Assembly: GCA_002313895.1 (NCBI GenBank)
Contig: DCAW01000013.1
Location: 22,350-33,425 of the forward strand
Direction: 5' to 3'
Origin: Dehalococcoidia bacterium UBA1123
GTDB taxonomy: Bacteria > Chloroflexota > Dehalococcoidia > Lucifugimonadales > UBA1123
DNA length: 11,076 nt
In this document: in pieces, positions 1-7,332 of the stretch
Numbering within the stretch: the stretch's first letter is position 1
Layout: each line of letters opens with the position of its first letter
Translations under genes and position numbers: made by a program
The notes under the pieces: generated by a model
What the model was told of the DNA's origin: nothing
Seen by the model: the letters and a program-made list of their open reading frames with translations, nothing else
The model's database searches: none

Positions 1-504
1 CGGCCAGTCCTGCATCATCCGGTGTGGATTGCGTTTGCCGTGCTCTTTGACCGCAGTGGAAGGTCGACGATCGGAGTTCCCTTCTCGCAGAACCGGGTTG
101 ACCGCGCTGCCCAGCACGCTGGAAAAGCGCTGATGCAGTTCGCGTTCTTTGTCAGTTGCAGGATCATCGGAGTAGTCGGGGATATCATATCCCTTGTCCT
201 GCAATTCCTTGATCGCGCCTTTTAGCTGGGGGATAGAGGCGCTGATATTGGGCAGCTTGACGATGTTCGCCACTGGATCCAAGCTCAGCTCACCAGCCAT
301 AGCTAGATAATCGGGGATTTTTTGCTCATCTGTCAGATTGTCAGGGAAATTGGCGATTATGCGACCAGTCAATGAGATATCCCAGGCCTCCAGTTCAATA
401 CCGGACCCCTTGGTGAATGCCTGGAGAATCGGCATCAGCGAGAATGTGGCCAAGGCTGGAGCCTCATCAGTTTTTGTATAGATAATGTGGGATGTTTCAG
501 GCAT
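1..504 (-). CDS. icd: Monomeric NADP-dependent isocitrate dehydrogenase, N-terminal part (cut by window edge)
   Basis: The first 168 codons of a gene that runs off the left edge. The enzyme oxidatively decarboxylates isocitrate to 2-oxoglutarate with NADP+ in the TCA cycle (EC 1.1.1.42). This is the large monomeric class of about 740 residues, not the common homodimeric class. The N-terminus has the family hallmarks: TDEAPALAT near residue 12, ANFPDNLTDEQ near 51, and KLPNISASIPQLK at 83-95. GSAVNPVLREGNSDRR at 132-147 carries Ser133, Asn136, Arg140 and Arg146, which line up with isocitrate-binding residues known in the Azotobacter-type enzyme. The start is the ATG at 504, preceded by TTTAGGAG with a 5-base gap. 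No signal peptide, so cytosolic. The rest of the catalytic domain lies outside the window, so integrity cannot be judged. Identity is very secure from the motif series. Confidence 0.96.
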   Translation of the reverse strand, partial: MPETSHIIYTKTDEAPALATFSLMPILQAFTKGSGIELEAWDISLTGRIIANFPDNLTDEQKIPDYLAMAGELSLDPVANIVKLPNISASIPQLKGAIKELQDKGYDIPDYSDDPATDKERELHQRFSSVLGSAVNPVLREGNSDRRPSTAVKEHGKRNPHRMMQDWP

Positions 505-592
505 ATTTTCTCCTAAACAATTGAGTTGCATGTGGCGGTACGAGTTGCAAACAGATGGTTGCCTTTTCCACCGTTCATGCGGATTAATACCG

Positions 593-622
593 ATTATAAG
601 CTAGCAATATTGACACTGCCTA
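593..622 (-). promoter_or_regulatory. Candidate sigma-70-type promoter for icd
   Basis: Read on the minus strand, there is a perfect TATAAT at 598-593. A TAGGCA element (4 of 6 matches to TTGACA) lies 18 bases upstream at 622-617. A transcript starting about 7 bases downstream would have a leader of roughly 80 bases before the isocitrate dehydrogenase start at 504. The -35 match is modest, so this is a prediction from consensus only. I see no other clear element in the 505-725 gap. Confidence 0.4.
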
Positions 623-725
623 GTCCTGCATCTAAGCCTGACATTGAGCTATTGTCATTGCAGCAACTTCAGTCTAGCTAATGGCAAGTCCAATTTGAAA
701 CGGTCTGCCTGTGCTCGATGTCATC

Positions 726-1325
726 TCACTGACTTTTTCGTGCGATGGAAAACGGCCATGCCATAAACCAGCGCCAATTTAAGGCGTCGACCCTATCCTG
801 CCGTTGCACATACGACAATCGCACGGCGTTACTCCAGCAGTTTCGAATTGGACTTGGACTGGAATCTCTGGCGAGAGTGTCCCAATAGACCCTGTTGTCG
901 ACGCGTAACCCTTCGGATGCTTCCATCGTGGTGATCACGGTGGCATCTGAATTCGAAGTGTTCAATAGCGGCAAGTCGATGACAAGCTCATCGCCAGTAT
1001 TCATTTTTGCCGCTACGGTAAAGTGCGACCCATCATCATTGAAAGCGACGATCTTGTCACTGGCGCTGCCACCGATGTCTTTGACAGTGAAGTTATCATG
1101 GTCGATAACGACGTCGTTCTCTACCGTCAACCCGGTTCTTCCGGTGATCATGCTGGTTAGCACGGGCCCAATCGCCTGTCCCGCTGTAGGGATAGCGATT
1201 ATGGCCGCCAGGCTAGCTACGACGATGACAAGATTGCGGCCGCGGCCTTCTCTAACGGGACGGCGGCGAGCTCCTCCATTTGGCCGATTGGCAAGCGCCC
1301 ATCTCGGATCGTACGCGATTGGCAT
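726..1325 (-). CDS. Small membrane-anchored hypothetical protein, probably frameshifted at its 3' end
   Basis: The open frame encodes 199 residues and no function is recognised. A basic, polar N-terminus (about residues 1-31, with a RRRP cluster) is followed by one hydrophobic segment at 32-56, then an extracytoplasmic domain rich in Val, Asp and Thr that looks like a beta-sandwich. This suggests a protein anchored by an uncleaved signal or a pilin-like N-terminus. After about residue 150 the composition changes abruptly to Arg-, Trp- and Ser-rich. In the +1 frame the beta-like pattern continues instead (LSPEIPVQVQFETAGVTP, then NGRIGSTP) and stops at TAA, 781-779. The natural protein is therefore probably about 182 residues, with an indel near 870-890. 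The start is the ATG at 1325, preceded by GGTGA. Whether the indel is a real mutation or an assembly error cannot be decided here. Confidence 0.5.
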   Translation of the reverse strand: MPIAYDPRWALANRPNGGARRRPVREGRGRNLVIVVASLAAIIAIPTAGQAIGPVLTSMITGRTGLTVENDVVIDHDNFTVKDIGGSASDKIVAFNDDGSHFTVAAKMNTGDELVIDLPLLNTSNSDATVITTMEASEGLRVDNRVYWDTLARDSSPSPIRNCWSNAVRLSYVQRQDRVDALNWRWFMAWPFSIARKSQ

Positions 1326-1437
1326 ATTTCACCACTTAGTTTCGTTGGCTCCATTCGGCATCTGTCAAGTGAAAACCCCACCTTTCAGATACCTGGGCTA
1401 TACGCTGTACAAAAAATTCCTCCCCCTCTAGCCTCTG

Positions 1438-1488
1438 GTTTACATACATCAGTTACGGTGACTAGTTGTGTAACTGATGTATGTAAAC
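1438..1488. repeat. Perfect 19-bp inverted repeat with 13-base loop
   Basis: The left arm GTTTACATACATCAGTTAC (1438-1456) and right arm GTAACTGATGTATGTAAAC (1470-1488) are exact reverse complements around a 13-base spacer. No T-run follows on either strand, so it is not a canonical intrinsic terminator. Each arm carries TACATACAT or its complement, the half-site seen in AcrR-type (TetR family) operators, but here the half-sites are 31 bases apart, where AcrR operators have 6. It sits 113 bases upstream of the start at 1325 and could be a regulatory site for that gene, a cruciform or RNA hairpin, or the end of a small mobile element. The repeat itself is certain; the role is unknown. Confidence 0.9.
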
Positions 1489-1558
1489 GCGGGCAACTAG
1501 CGGCAATCCGAATTGATCGGAGACGAAGTTGGTGATAACACTTTGCAGGGGTCGATGA

Positions 1559-1735
1559 GGCAAGGGGACACAAGCCAATCCCACATTCGCCGGCGTTCTG
1601 CAAACAAGCACACCCGTCAGCAAATTAGGGTTGGACCTGCAACTGGAGTCATTGAACGTTCCAGAGGTTGATGGGGTGGATCCAACGGAGGAGTTAATTG
1701 AAGGACTTCCGGAGCTGTGGCACGCGTCAAACTAG
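1559..1735 (+). pseudogene. Possible remnant C-terminal coding fragment, unrecognised
   Basis: Fifty-eight sense codons end at TAG 1733-1735 and are closed upstream by in-frame stops at 1556 (TGA) and 1514 (TGA). The frame contains no ATG. Its translation has acidic, protein-like composition in the second half (LESLNVPEVDGVDPTEELI, then EGLPELW). It could be the tail of a decayed gene next to the inverted repeat, or chance. No family is recognised. A competing frame from the ATG at 1555 gives a short Arg/Ser-rich peptide that looks less natural. Confidence 0.2.
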
Positions 1736-1907
1736 GCCACGCGCCGCGACCTGCTAACTACAATGCCGGACGCGGCTACCCGGTTCTTCCTACACTACGG
1801 CGCCGTCAGATATGTTTTGGTGGCGTCAAAGGCACAGAGGCGACCCCCTGAGGAAGCGCGCGACGCCAACTTCAATTCGCAACTGATTTTCTGTTCCATC
1901 AGCGCAA

Positions 1908-2744
1908 TCAGTGTTCGGTCCAGTCGCTTCGTGGTTGCCAGCCCAGCATCCGCTGAGCTTTTGACGCGTTGATTGGGCTTGAGTTGCCTATGAGGTCGCC
2001 GTGGATTGCAACCTTCGAACCGAAATTGCGTTCAACAAGCTCGATAGTGTCTTCTTTGAAGCGCGACTTGGGTTGGGCAATCATGAAGGCTTCGTGACCG
2101 ACAATGTCCGCTTCCAACGCAAGAACGTGGGCATCAGCGACATCTTCGGCGTCGGCGTAGGCCCACATTACGAGGGTCAAAGGGTTGTCAGGGGTGGGCG
2201 CTGGCCAGGGGAACTCCGCCTGTACTTCTGGGAGGGCTACATTTGTGAACCGAAGACTTGCAACAGAAGTTGATGAGCGACGAGCAACCAACGCGCCTAT
2301 GCTTTCACCCACCTGTTTTGACAACCCGTAAGGTTCAAATGGTGTCATCGGGTGGTCTTCATCCAGTGGTAGATACAACGGAACGAAAGCATTGGGATCG
2401 TGTGCCCATCCCATTCCAAATGCGCTCGACGAGAACACCACTCGCCGAACATCCAACTCTTCAGCGGTCATGAATATGTTGAACGTGCTCTGAATATTGT
2501 TCTCAAAGATCTCGCGAGGATCCCCTCTGCTTGGACCGGGTATAGCTCCCATATGGATGACGCTCTCCGCTCCCTTCAGAAGATCACCAACGAGGCGTGA
2601 ATCGCGCAAATCGACCTGGGCAAACTCCGTCGGCGAGTCATCCAACGCCACCCGGTCTGTGGCACGGACCTGGTAGCCTCTATCGATTAAGCGACGGACA
2701 ACGAGACTTCCCAACCGTCCGGCTGCACCTGTTACAACTATCAC
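1908..2744 (-). CDS. NAD-dependent epimerase/dehydratase, extended SDR family
   Basis: A 278-residue Rossmann-fold oxidoreductase or epimerase of the extended short-chain dehydrogenase class. Visible elements are the nucleotide-binding TGAAGRLG at residues 5-12; Asp30 after the second strand, which favours NAD over NADP; VDLRD at 44-48; the catalytic region FSSS at 104-107; and the YxxxK pair Tyr139-Lys143 in EPYGLSKQVGE. A C-terminal SKAQRMLGWQP (261-271) is typical of nucleotide-sugar or uronate-dehydrogenase-like members. The substrate is not predictable; a sugar or sugar-acid derivative is the usual guess. I chose the GTG at 2744 because AACGAGG lies 8 bases upstream and the protein then begins at the first beta strand. 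TTG at 2747 is nearly as good, and upstream non-ATG codons out to 2804 would add an unlikely tail. It is divergent from the amidohydrolase gene to its right. Confidence 0.9.
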   Translation of the reverse strand: MIVVTGAAGRLGSLVVRRLIDRGYQVRATDRVALDDSPTEFAQVDLRDSRLVGDLLKGAESVIHMGAIPGPSRGDPREIFENNIQSTFNIFMTAEELDVRRVVFSSSAFGMGWAHDPNAFVPLYLPLDEDHPMTPFEPYGLSKQVGESIGALVARRSSTSVASLRFTNVALPEVQAEFPWPAPTPDNPLTLVMWAYADAEDVADAHVLALEADIVGHEAFMIAQPKSRFKEDTIELVERNFGSKVAIHGDLIGNSSPINASKAQRMLGWQPRSDWTEH

Positions 2745-2791
2745 CAAAATCACCTCGTTCGACAATATGCACAGCTCGATAGCTGAAGAAT

Positions 2792-2800
2792 ATTCTAGCA
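2792..2800 (-). promoter_or_regulatory. Candidate extended -10 promoter for the SDR gene
   Basis: On the minus strand TGCTAGAAT reads as an extended -10 (TGn followed by TAGAAT, 5 of 6 to consensus). It lies about 48 bases before the chosen GTG start. No good -35 hexamer is present at 16-18 bases, which is tolerable for an extended -10 promoter. Consensus-based prediction only. Confidence 0.3.
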
Positions 2801-3019
2801 GCAATATTTCATGATAAAGATAATCTTGTCAGGGGGTTCACATCGTCAGCGAAAAAGAGGCACGTTTGGCTATCCGCCTTATCGATGACTACCGACTCGG
2901 ATCGAATCGGCCAACGTCCATCCCATGATTTCGCTTCCTGCAAACACATTTTGTTCATAACATGGGTCAATTGGAACTAATCGCCTTGTTTGAAGTCTGT
3001 TTACGGCGTCGAACAAAAA

Positions 3020-3046
3020 TTGACGCTATCTAGAGGTGATGATACT
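3020..3046 (+). promoter_or_regulatory. Candidate promoter for the amidohydrolase operon, overlapped by two TCTAGA sites
   Basis: TTGACG at 3020-3025 (5 of 6 to the -35 consensus) and GATACT at 3041-3046 (4 of 6 to the -10) are 15 bases apart, slightly short. Two copies of the palindrome TCTAGA, at 3029-3034 and 3048-3053, sit between and just after the hexamers with a 19-base period. That is a possible operator arrangement. The predicted leader would be about 120 bases. Confidence 0.3.
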
Positions 3047-3173
3047 GTCTAGACCATCAGAGCCATGCTGCAAACATGCGAGCAGCGATTATATCCAATA
3101 GGCATTTCTTGGTCGTGCCATCAAACGATGTGGCAGGCGCTCAGTTTGACGAAGCTTCTTGAAAGGAGACTAC

Positions 3174-4583
3174 ATGGCGACGACAGTTGATACTGTGGTG
3201 CATGGCGGCACGGTGGCTTTTTCTTCTAATGCCTACGAAGCCAGCGTAGCCATCAAAGGGGAGCGCATTGTGGCGGTTGGCCCTCACGACATGATGCCCG
3301 ATACCGAAAACTACATAGATGCTTCAGGCAAATACGTCCTCCCCGGCGCGATAGATTGTCATGTTCATCTGCGCCCGACACCCGGCGATGACTGGACGGT
3401 TGGCACAAGAGCAGCGGCTCTTGCCGGACTGACGACCATTATCCCCTTTGGCGCGTACAACGCGGAGGATGAGGAATCTCTGCCCGACGCGATCAACCGT
3501 TGGAAAGAAGAAGCCAAAAGCGAGTCTCTCGTTGACTACGCCTTTCACTATATCTTGAGCAACACCCCTTACATTATCGATAGCCTTGCTGAGGCTATAA
3601 ACATGGGTGTGACGTCCTTCAAGATGTTCATGACTTACGACCATAGAGTGTCCGACTCATTTATTGCGAGGGTTATGGACATTGTTGGAGCTAACGGCGG
3701 CATCGTGCAACTTCACGCTGAGAATGGCGACGTCATCGAGCACCTGATGCACAAAGCCATTGCCGAGGGTCGAACCAAGCCTACGGACTTCCCAGCGACG
3801 TGTCCTCCGTGGGCCGAGGCCGAGGCAATCAATCGAGGCATCCTCATGGGGGCGATGACCAATTGCCCGATGTACATCGTGCACCTCACCACCCAACTGG
3901 GTCTTGAACGGATCAAGGACGCTCAAAGACAAGGCCAGCGTGTCTGGACCGAGACATGTCCTCAGTATCTGCTTCTGGACGAGACTGCAATGGAGAGCCT
4001 CGGCCCCTTCGCCAAGATCGGGCCACCGCTGCGGTCTGCTGATGGCGTGAACCAGAATGCGCTCTGGGATGGCACCGAGAATGGTTACATCTCTGCTATT
4101 GGCAGCGACCACGCCCCTGCGCCAACTGCGATGAAGGAGCTTGGTTGGGACAATGTGTTTCGTGCGCCCAATGGCGAGCCTATCCCGTTCGGCGCGCCGT
4201 CTATGGAAACTATCGTGCCTCTCGTATTCTCAGAGGGGGTTGTTAAACGCAAGTTACCCATATGGTGGATGGCACGAATGATGGCAGAAAACCCGGCGCG
4301 TATCTTTGGGCTGTATCCACGCAAAGGCGTAATACAGCCGGGATCTGACGCCGATTTGCTCATCATTGACCCCGATGTCGAAACGACAATAAAGGCTCAA
4401 AACCATCAGAGCACTACGGGGTACACACCCTACGAGGACTGGAAGGTCAGCGGCAAGCCCTGGATGACCATGCTAAGAGGCAGAGTCCTATTGAATGACG
4501 GTAAGTTGGAGCAACAACCCGGTTCGGGCAAATTCATCGCTGCTGGCAAGCCTATTCCACCTATCGCCGGAAAGGTGAGATAG
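3174..4583 (+). CDS. Dihydropyrimidinase/D-hydantoinase-family cyclic amidohydrolase
   Basis: A 469-residue cytosolic binuclear-zinc amidohydrolase that hydrolyses a cyclic amide ring (dihydropyrimidine or hydantoin type). All metal ligands of the family are visible: His63 and His65 in DCHVH, the carbamylated lysine Lys150 in SFKMFM, His181 in LHAENGD, His237 in IVHLTT and Asp312 in SDHAP. Tyr155 and Ser288 (GPPLRS) match substrate-contacting positions of D-hydantoinases. The C-terminal half keeps GYTPYEDW, GKPW and LRGRV, also typical of dihydropyrimidinases. The loop after the HxH motif is a few residues shorter than in classic hydantoinases, so the exact substrate is uncertain; allantoinase is less likely given the C-terminal signature. 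The ATG at 3174 follows AAAGGAG, whereas a TTG 15 bases earlier lies upstream of that ribosome binding site. It is the first gene of the four-gene plus-strand cluster. Confidence 0.93.
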   Translation: MATTVDTVVHGGTVAFSSNAYEASVAIKGERIVAVGPHDMMPDTENYIDASGKYVLPGAIDCHVHLRPTPGDDWTVGTRAAALAGLTTIIPFGAYNAEDEESLPDAINRWKEEAKSESLVDYAFHYILSNTPYIIDSLAEAINMGVTSFKMFMTYDHRVSDSFIARVMDIVGANGGIVQLHAENGDVIEHLMHKAIAEGRTKPTDFPATCPPWAEAEAINRGILMGAMTNCPMYIVHLTTQLGLERIKDAQRQGQRVWTETCPQYLLLDETAMESLGPFAKIGPPLRSADGVNQNALWDGTENGYISAIGSDHAPAPTAMKELGWDNVFRAPNGEPIPFGAPSMETIVPLVFSEGVVKRKLPIWWMARMMAENPARIFGLYPRKGVIQPGSDADLLIIDPDVETTIKAQNHQSTTGYTPYEDWKVSGKPWMTMLRGRVLLNDGKLEQQPGSGKFIAAGKPIPPIAGKVR

Positions 4584-4689
4584 AAATTGGTCTCGATTAG
4601 TGACGATTTGGACTCGACCCCAGTTAACTGACTGGACTTTGGGTACGAGCTACACCCCCACAGATTGGCGATAGAGCGGAGGAACAAAT

Positions 4690-6129
4690 ATGTCAAATCA
4701 GGATATCCAACTGCTGGCCCATCTGATGCGTCGAGCAGGCTTCGGCGCGACTCGCGAGGAGCTTGCTGAGCGCTCTCGAGACGGTTACGAGGCGACAGTC
4801 TCCCGATTGCTGGATACCAGCAACCCCGTCAGTATGTCAGAGCACCTCATCCGAAGGTTCCATCCAGATGAATCAAGCATGTTATTGGGCTCCAGTGGAA
4901 TCGATGCCTGGCTCTACCGGATGACAACCACCAATGCGCCGCTCCTGGAGAAGATGGGACTGTTCTGGCATGGGATCTTCGCGACCGGCTATGCCAAGGT
5001 AATCAATGCCAAGCCCCTCTCCGACCAGATCAGAATGTTCAAGCGCTACGCTATGGGCAGCTTCAGGACTCTGTTGCTGGAGTTGTCGAAAGACCCGGCC
5101 ATGATCATCTGGCTCGATAACCAACAGAACCACAAAGGGGCAATCAATGAGAACTTCGGCAGAGAACTCTTAGAACTCTTCTCTATGGGCGTGGGGAACT
5201 TCACGGAAAATGACGTCAAGGAGTGTGCCCGAGCTTTCACCGGCTGGACCATCGGTAACCGTGAGTACATGGAACTACGTTCGAGCAGGGACTCGGACTG
5301 GCCCTACGGCCGCATCTCGTGGCACTTCGAGTATCGCCCCGAGGACCACGACGACGGCGAAAAGGAGTTCTTGGGGCAGACGGGCAACTTCAACGGCGAG
5401 GACATCGTTGACATCATCTGTCGGCAGCCCGCGACGGCGCGATTCATCTCCAGGCACCTTTATCACTTCTTCGTGGCCGACGAGCCGCCTGTGCCGCAAT
5501 GGCCGTACCAGCCCCCCAGAGACCCCGAGGCCATTGAAACGCTCTCCCAATCATACTTCGACAGCAATTACGATATCCGCTCCATGTTGCGAACGCTATT
5601 CAACTCCGACTTCTTCAAATCACAGAGTTGCTGGCACGAGAAGGTCAAGAGTCCGGCTGAATTGGTGACCGGCGTGCTTAGACTTACGGAAGATTTCGAA
5701 AGGCCACGCTACGAGACAGTAGCCAAGCGGTTGCGTATGGAGTTCATGGGCCAAAGGCTGAGCAATCCCCCCTCTGTCGAAGGTTACGACGGCGGCCTGA
5801 CCTGGATCGATACGGGAGCGCTTGTTGAGAGGATGAACTTCGCGTCCGAGGAGCTGGGCAACACCATGACACCCGGCTCGCAGGCGCTGATTAGACGGTT
5901 GGCGGCTGACAACGGGGGCACGGTGACGCCGGAGCGACTGGTCGACGTGTGCCTAGACCACTTGGGGGCTCTCTCGGTTCAAGAGGAGACGCGTTCCAGA
6001 CTCGTAGAGTACGCAGCGGAAGGGGGGGACATCCAGATGGACGGACACACACTCGGCGAGAAGGCCAGGCAGAGTGTGGCCGGTGTCGTCCAGCTGATCG
6101 CGGCTACCCCAGAGTTTCAGCGCGCCTAA
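4690..6129 (+). CDS. DUF1800 family protein
   Basis: A 479-residue protein of the DUF1800 family (Pfam PF08811), whose biochemical function is unknown. Family landmarks occur in order: HLMRRAGFGAT at 11-21; LFWHGIFAT at 91-99; DPAMIIWLDN at 135-144; NENFGRELLELFSMG at 153-167; AFTGW at 182-186; VKSPAELV at 319-326; NPPSVEGYDGG at 359-369; and a closing AATPEFQ. Length is within the usual range. There is no N-terminal signal peptide or membrane segment, so a cytoplasmic location is predicted. The start ATG has GGAGG 7 bases upstream. DUF1800 genes are commonly found beside DUF1501 genes, and here the partner is two genes downstream, separated by the NHL gene. The gap to the preceding amidohydrolase is 106 bases with no terminator seen, so co-transcription is plausible. 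Confidence 0.92.
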   Translation: MSNQDIQLLAHLMRRAGFGATREELAERSRDGYEATVSRLLDTSNPVSMSEHLIRRFHPDESSMLLGSSGIDAWLYRMTTTNAPLLEKMGLFWHGIFATGYAKVINAKPLSDQIRMFKRYAMGSFRTLLLELSKDPAMIIWLDNQQNHKGAINENFGRELLELFSMGVGNFTENDVKECARAFTGWTIGNREYMELRSSRDSDWPYGRISWHFEYRPEDHDDGEKEFLGQTGNFNGEDIVDIICRQPATARFISRHLYHFFVADEPPVPQWPYQPPRDPEAIETLSQSYFDSNYDIRSMLRTLFNSDFFKSQSCWHEKVKSPAELVTGVLRLTEDFERPRYETVAKRLRMEFMGQRLSNPPSVEGYDGGLTWIDTGALVERMNFASEELGNTMTPGSQALIRRLAADNGGTVTPERLVDVCLDHLGALSVQEETRSRLVEYAAEGGDIQMDGHTLGEKARQSVAGVVQLIAATPEFQRA

Positions 6130-6242
6130 ATCGACGTCATCCTGATCAGATTGAATGATCCGGAGCGTTGACGAATCGCACATGCGCCGCCCTCGAGACA
6201 ACAGCGTTGCCTGATTCGGTTCCGTGAATCCCAGGAGAGACT

Positions 6243-7274
6243 ATGAGTGCTTCAAACCTCCAAGAACAGACGCAATTTCTCAAATACAGCCGAACGGTCG
6301 GAATGACAACGATGCGCGGTCGTGGCTTCTACTACCCCGTGGACTCCGCCATGGCCCGAGACGGACGAATCTACGTTGTGAATCGCTCATCGGAGCGTGC
6401 GCCTGCTGACACCGTCAGGGTCACCATGCTCAATATGGATGGCGAGTACTTTGGCGTGTTCGGAGCTGGGGGTGATGGCGACGGCGAGTTCCTCTGGCCC
6501 AGCGGAATTGCCCTCGACGGTGACGGTCGAGTCTACGTCAGCGACGAACATCTCCACCGGATTACGGTCTTCACCGCTTCGGGAGACTTCGTCTTCTCAT
6601 GGGGCGCCCACGGCAGCGGCGAAGGAGAACTCGACAGCCCGTCGGGCCTCGCCTTCGACCTGGACGACAACATACTGGTGTCGGATGCAAGGAATCACCG
6701 GGTTCAGAGATTCACGAAAAATGGAGTGTTCCTGTCAGCGTTTGGCGGCGCCGGCAGCGGCGAGGGAGAACTCGACATGCCGTGGGGTCTGACGACAAAC
6801 GCTGATGGTGATGTGTTCGTCGCCGATTGGGGCAACGACCGGGTGCAAAGATTCTCGTCCAAAGGGCGGTTTATATCCCAGTACGGCGGCTCCGGTCGTG
6901 GAGACGGCCAGTTCCTAAAGCCAGCCAGCGTAGCCGTCGACACTAAGGGCTACGTCTACGTCGCAGACTGGGGGAACGAGAGGGTGCAGGTTCTGGACGC
7001 TGACGGTCGATTCATGCAGCAGCTAAGGGGAGAAGCGACGCACTCGAAGTGGGCTGAGGACTTTCTAGGGATCAACGTCGAGGAGGCTGACGCACGAGCG
7101 AGGGCAAACCTCGAGCCCGATATAGAGTTTTTCAACGACGACCCGCACGAGCAGTCATCGCATATAGAGAAGCTGTTCTGGGGGCCTTCATCAGTTATAC
7201 TTGACCCACAGGGACGCCTCTACGTGACTGAGACTCACCGACACAGGCTCCAGGTCTACCAGCGAGTCGATTGA
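6243..7274 (+). CDS. NHL-repeat six-bladed beta-propeller protein
   Basis: A 343-residue protein made almost entirely of NHL repeats. Blades are recognisable at about residues 29-72, 79-113, 124-160, 171-207, 218-256 and 312-341. Each follows the pattern FxxPxGxAxDxxGxxYVxDxxxxRVQxF, for example WGNDRVQRF and WGNERVQVL. An insertion of about 50 mostly charged residues (260-310) interrupts the propeller between blades five and six. NHL propellers mainly bind proteins or other ligands, and some are lyases or lactonase-like, but no catalytic signature is evident. There is no signal peptide, unlike many secreted NHL proteins. The ATG at 6243 is preceded by AGGAGA. The position between DUF1800 and DUF1501 suggests a scaffold or adaptor for them; that is inference. 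Confidence 0.92.
   Translation: MSASNLQEQTQFLKYSRTVGMTTMRGRGFYYPVDSAMARDGRIYVVNRSSERAPADTVRVTMLNMDGEYFGVFGAGGDGDGEFLWPSGIALDGDGRVYVSDEHLHRITVFTASGDFVFSWGAHGSGEGELDSPSGLAFDLDDNILVSDARNHRVQRFTKNGVFLSAFGGAGSGEGELDMPWGLTTNADGDVFVADWGNDRVQRFSSKGRFISQYGGSGRGDGQFLKPASVAVDTKGYVYVADWGNERVQVLDADGRFMQQLRGEATHSKWAEDFLGINVEEADARARANLEPDIEFFNDDPHEQSSHIEKLFWGPSSVILDPQGRLYVTETHRHRLQVYQRVD
6612..6777 (+). repeat. Near-identical DNA segments in adjacent NHL blades, 141 bases apart
   Basis: Bases 6612-6636 and 6753-6777 match at 24 of 25 positions, differing only at 6623 (A) versus 6764 (G). They encode the same GSGEGELD turn at the start of two neighbouring blades, 47 codons apart. The surrounding blade sequence has diverged more, so the identity goes beyond protein-level constraint and points to recent duplication or gene conversion between blades. 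Confidence 0.85.
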
Positions 7275-7332
7275 GCGCCTCAATAATGCAAGCTAGACCT
7301 GTTATTAGAATCGCAAGATCAGGAGAGCGAGA

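Larger units (their letters stand above)
1326..1907. other. Stretch of about 580 bases with no convincing intact gene
   Basis: This lies between the start of the membrane-anchored protein (1325) and the stop of the SDR gene (1908). It contains a perfect 19-bp inverted repeat (1438-1488) and a plus-strand open stretch without a usable start (1559-1735), both listed separately. A TTGACA hexamer reads leftward at 1368-1363, but no acceptable -10 follows at normal spacing. The remaining open frames are short and have composition unlike the flanking genes. No tRNA-like cloverleaf was seen. Confidence 0.6.
2745..3173. other. Divergent intergenic region of about 430 bases
   Basis: This separates the leftward SDR gene from the rightward amidohydrolase operon and should hold both promoters. 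I see one candidate for each direction (listed separately) and no convincing small gene, structured RNA or riboswitch. The amidohydrolase ribosome binding site, AAAGGAG at 3162-3168, ends 5 bases before the ATG at 3174. Confidence 0.6.

Noticed and set aside
895..1431. Long plus-strand open frame (178 codons)
   Set aside because: It is antisense to the membrane-anchored protein gene, has Ser/Thr/Arg-rich shadow composition and no ribosome binding site of note.
1438..1488. Inverted repeat as an intrinsic terminator or a standard AcrR operator
   Set aside because: No T-run follows on either strand, and the TACATACAT half-sites are 31 bases apart instead of 6.
3159..3173. Upstream TTG start for the amidohydrolase
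   Set aside because: It lies before the AAAGGAG ribosome binding site that properly serves the ATG at 3174.
4621..4630. Palindrome CAGTTAACTG between the amidohydrolase and DUF1800 genes
   Set aside because: It is only 10 bp, with no loop, T-tail or repeated copies; such palindromes are expected by chance, so it does not break the operon.
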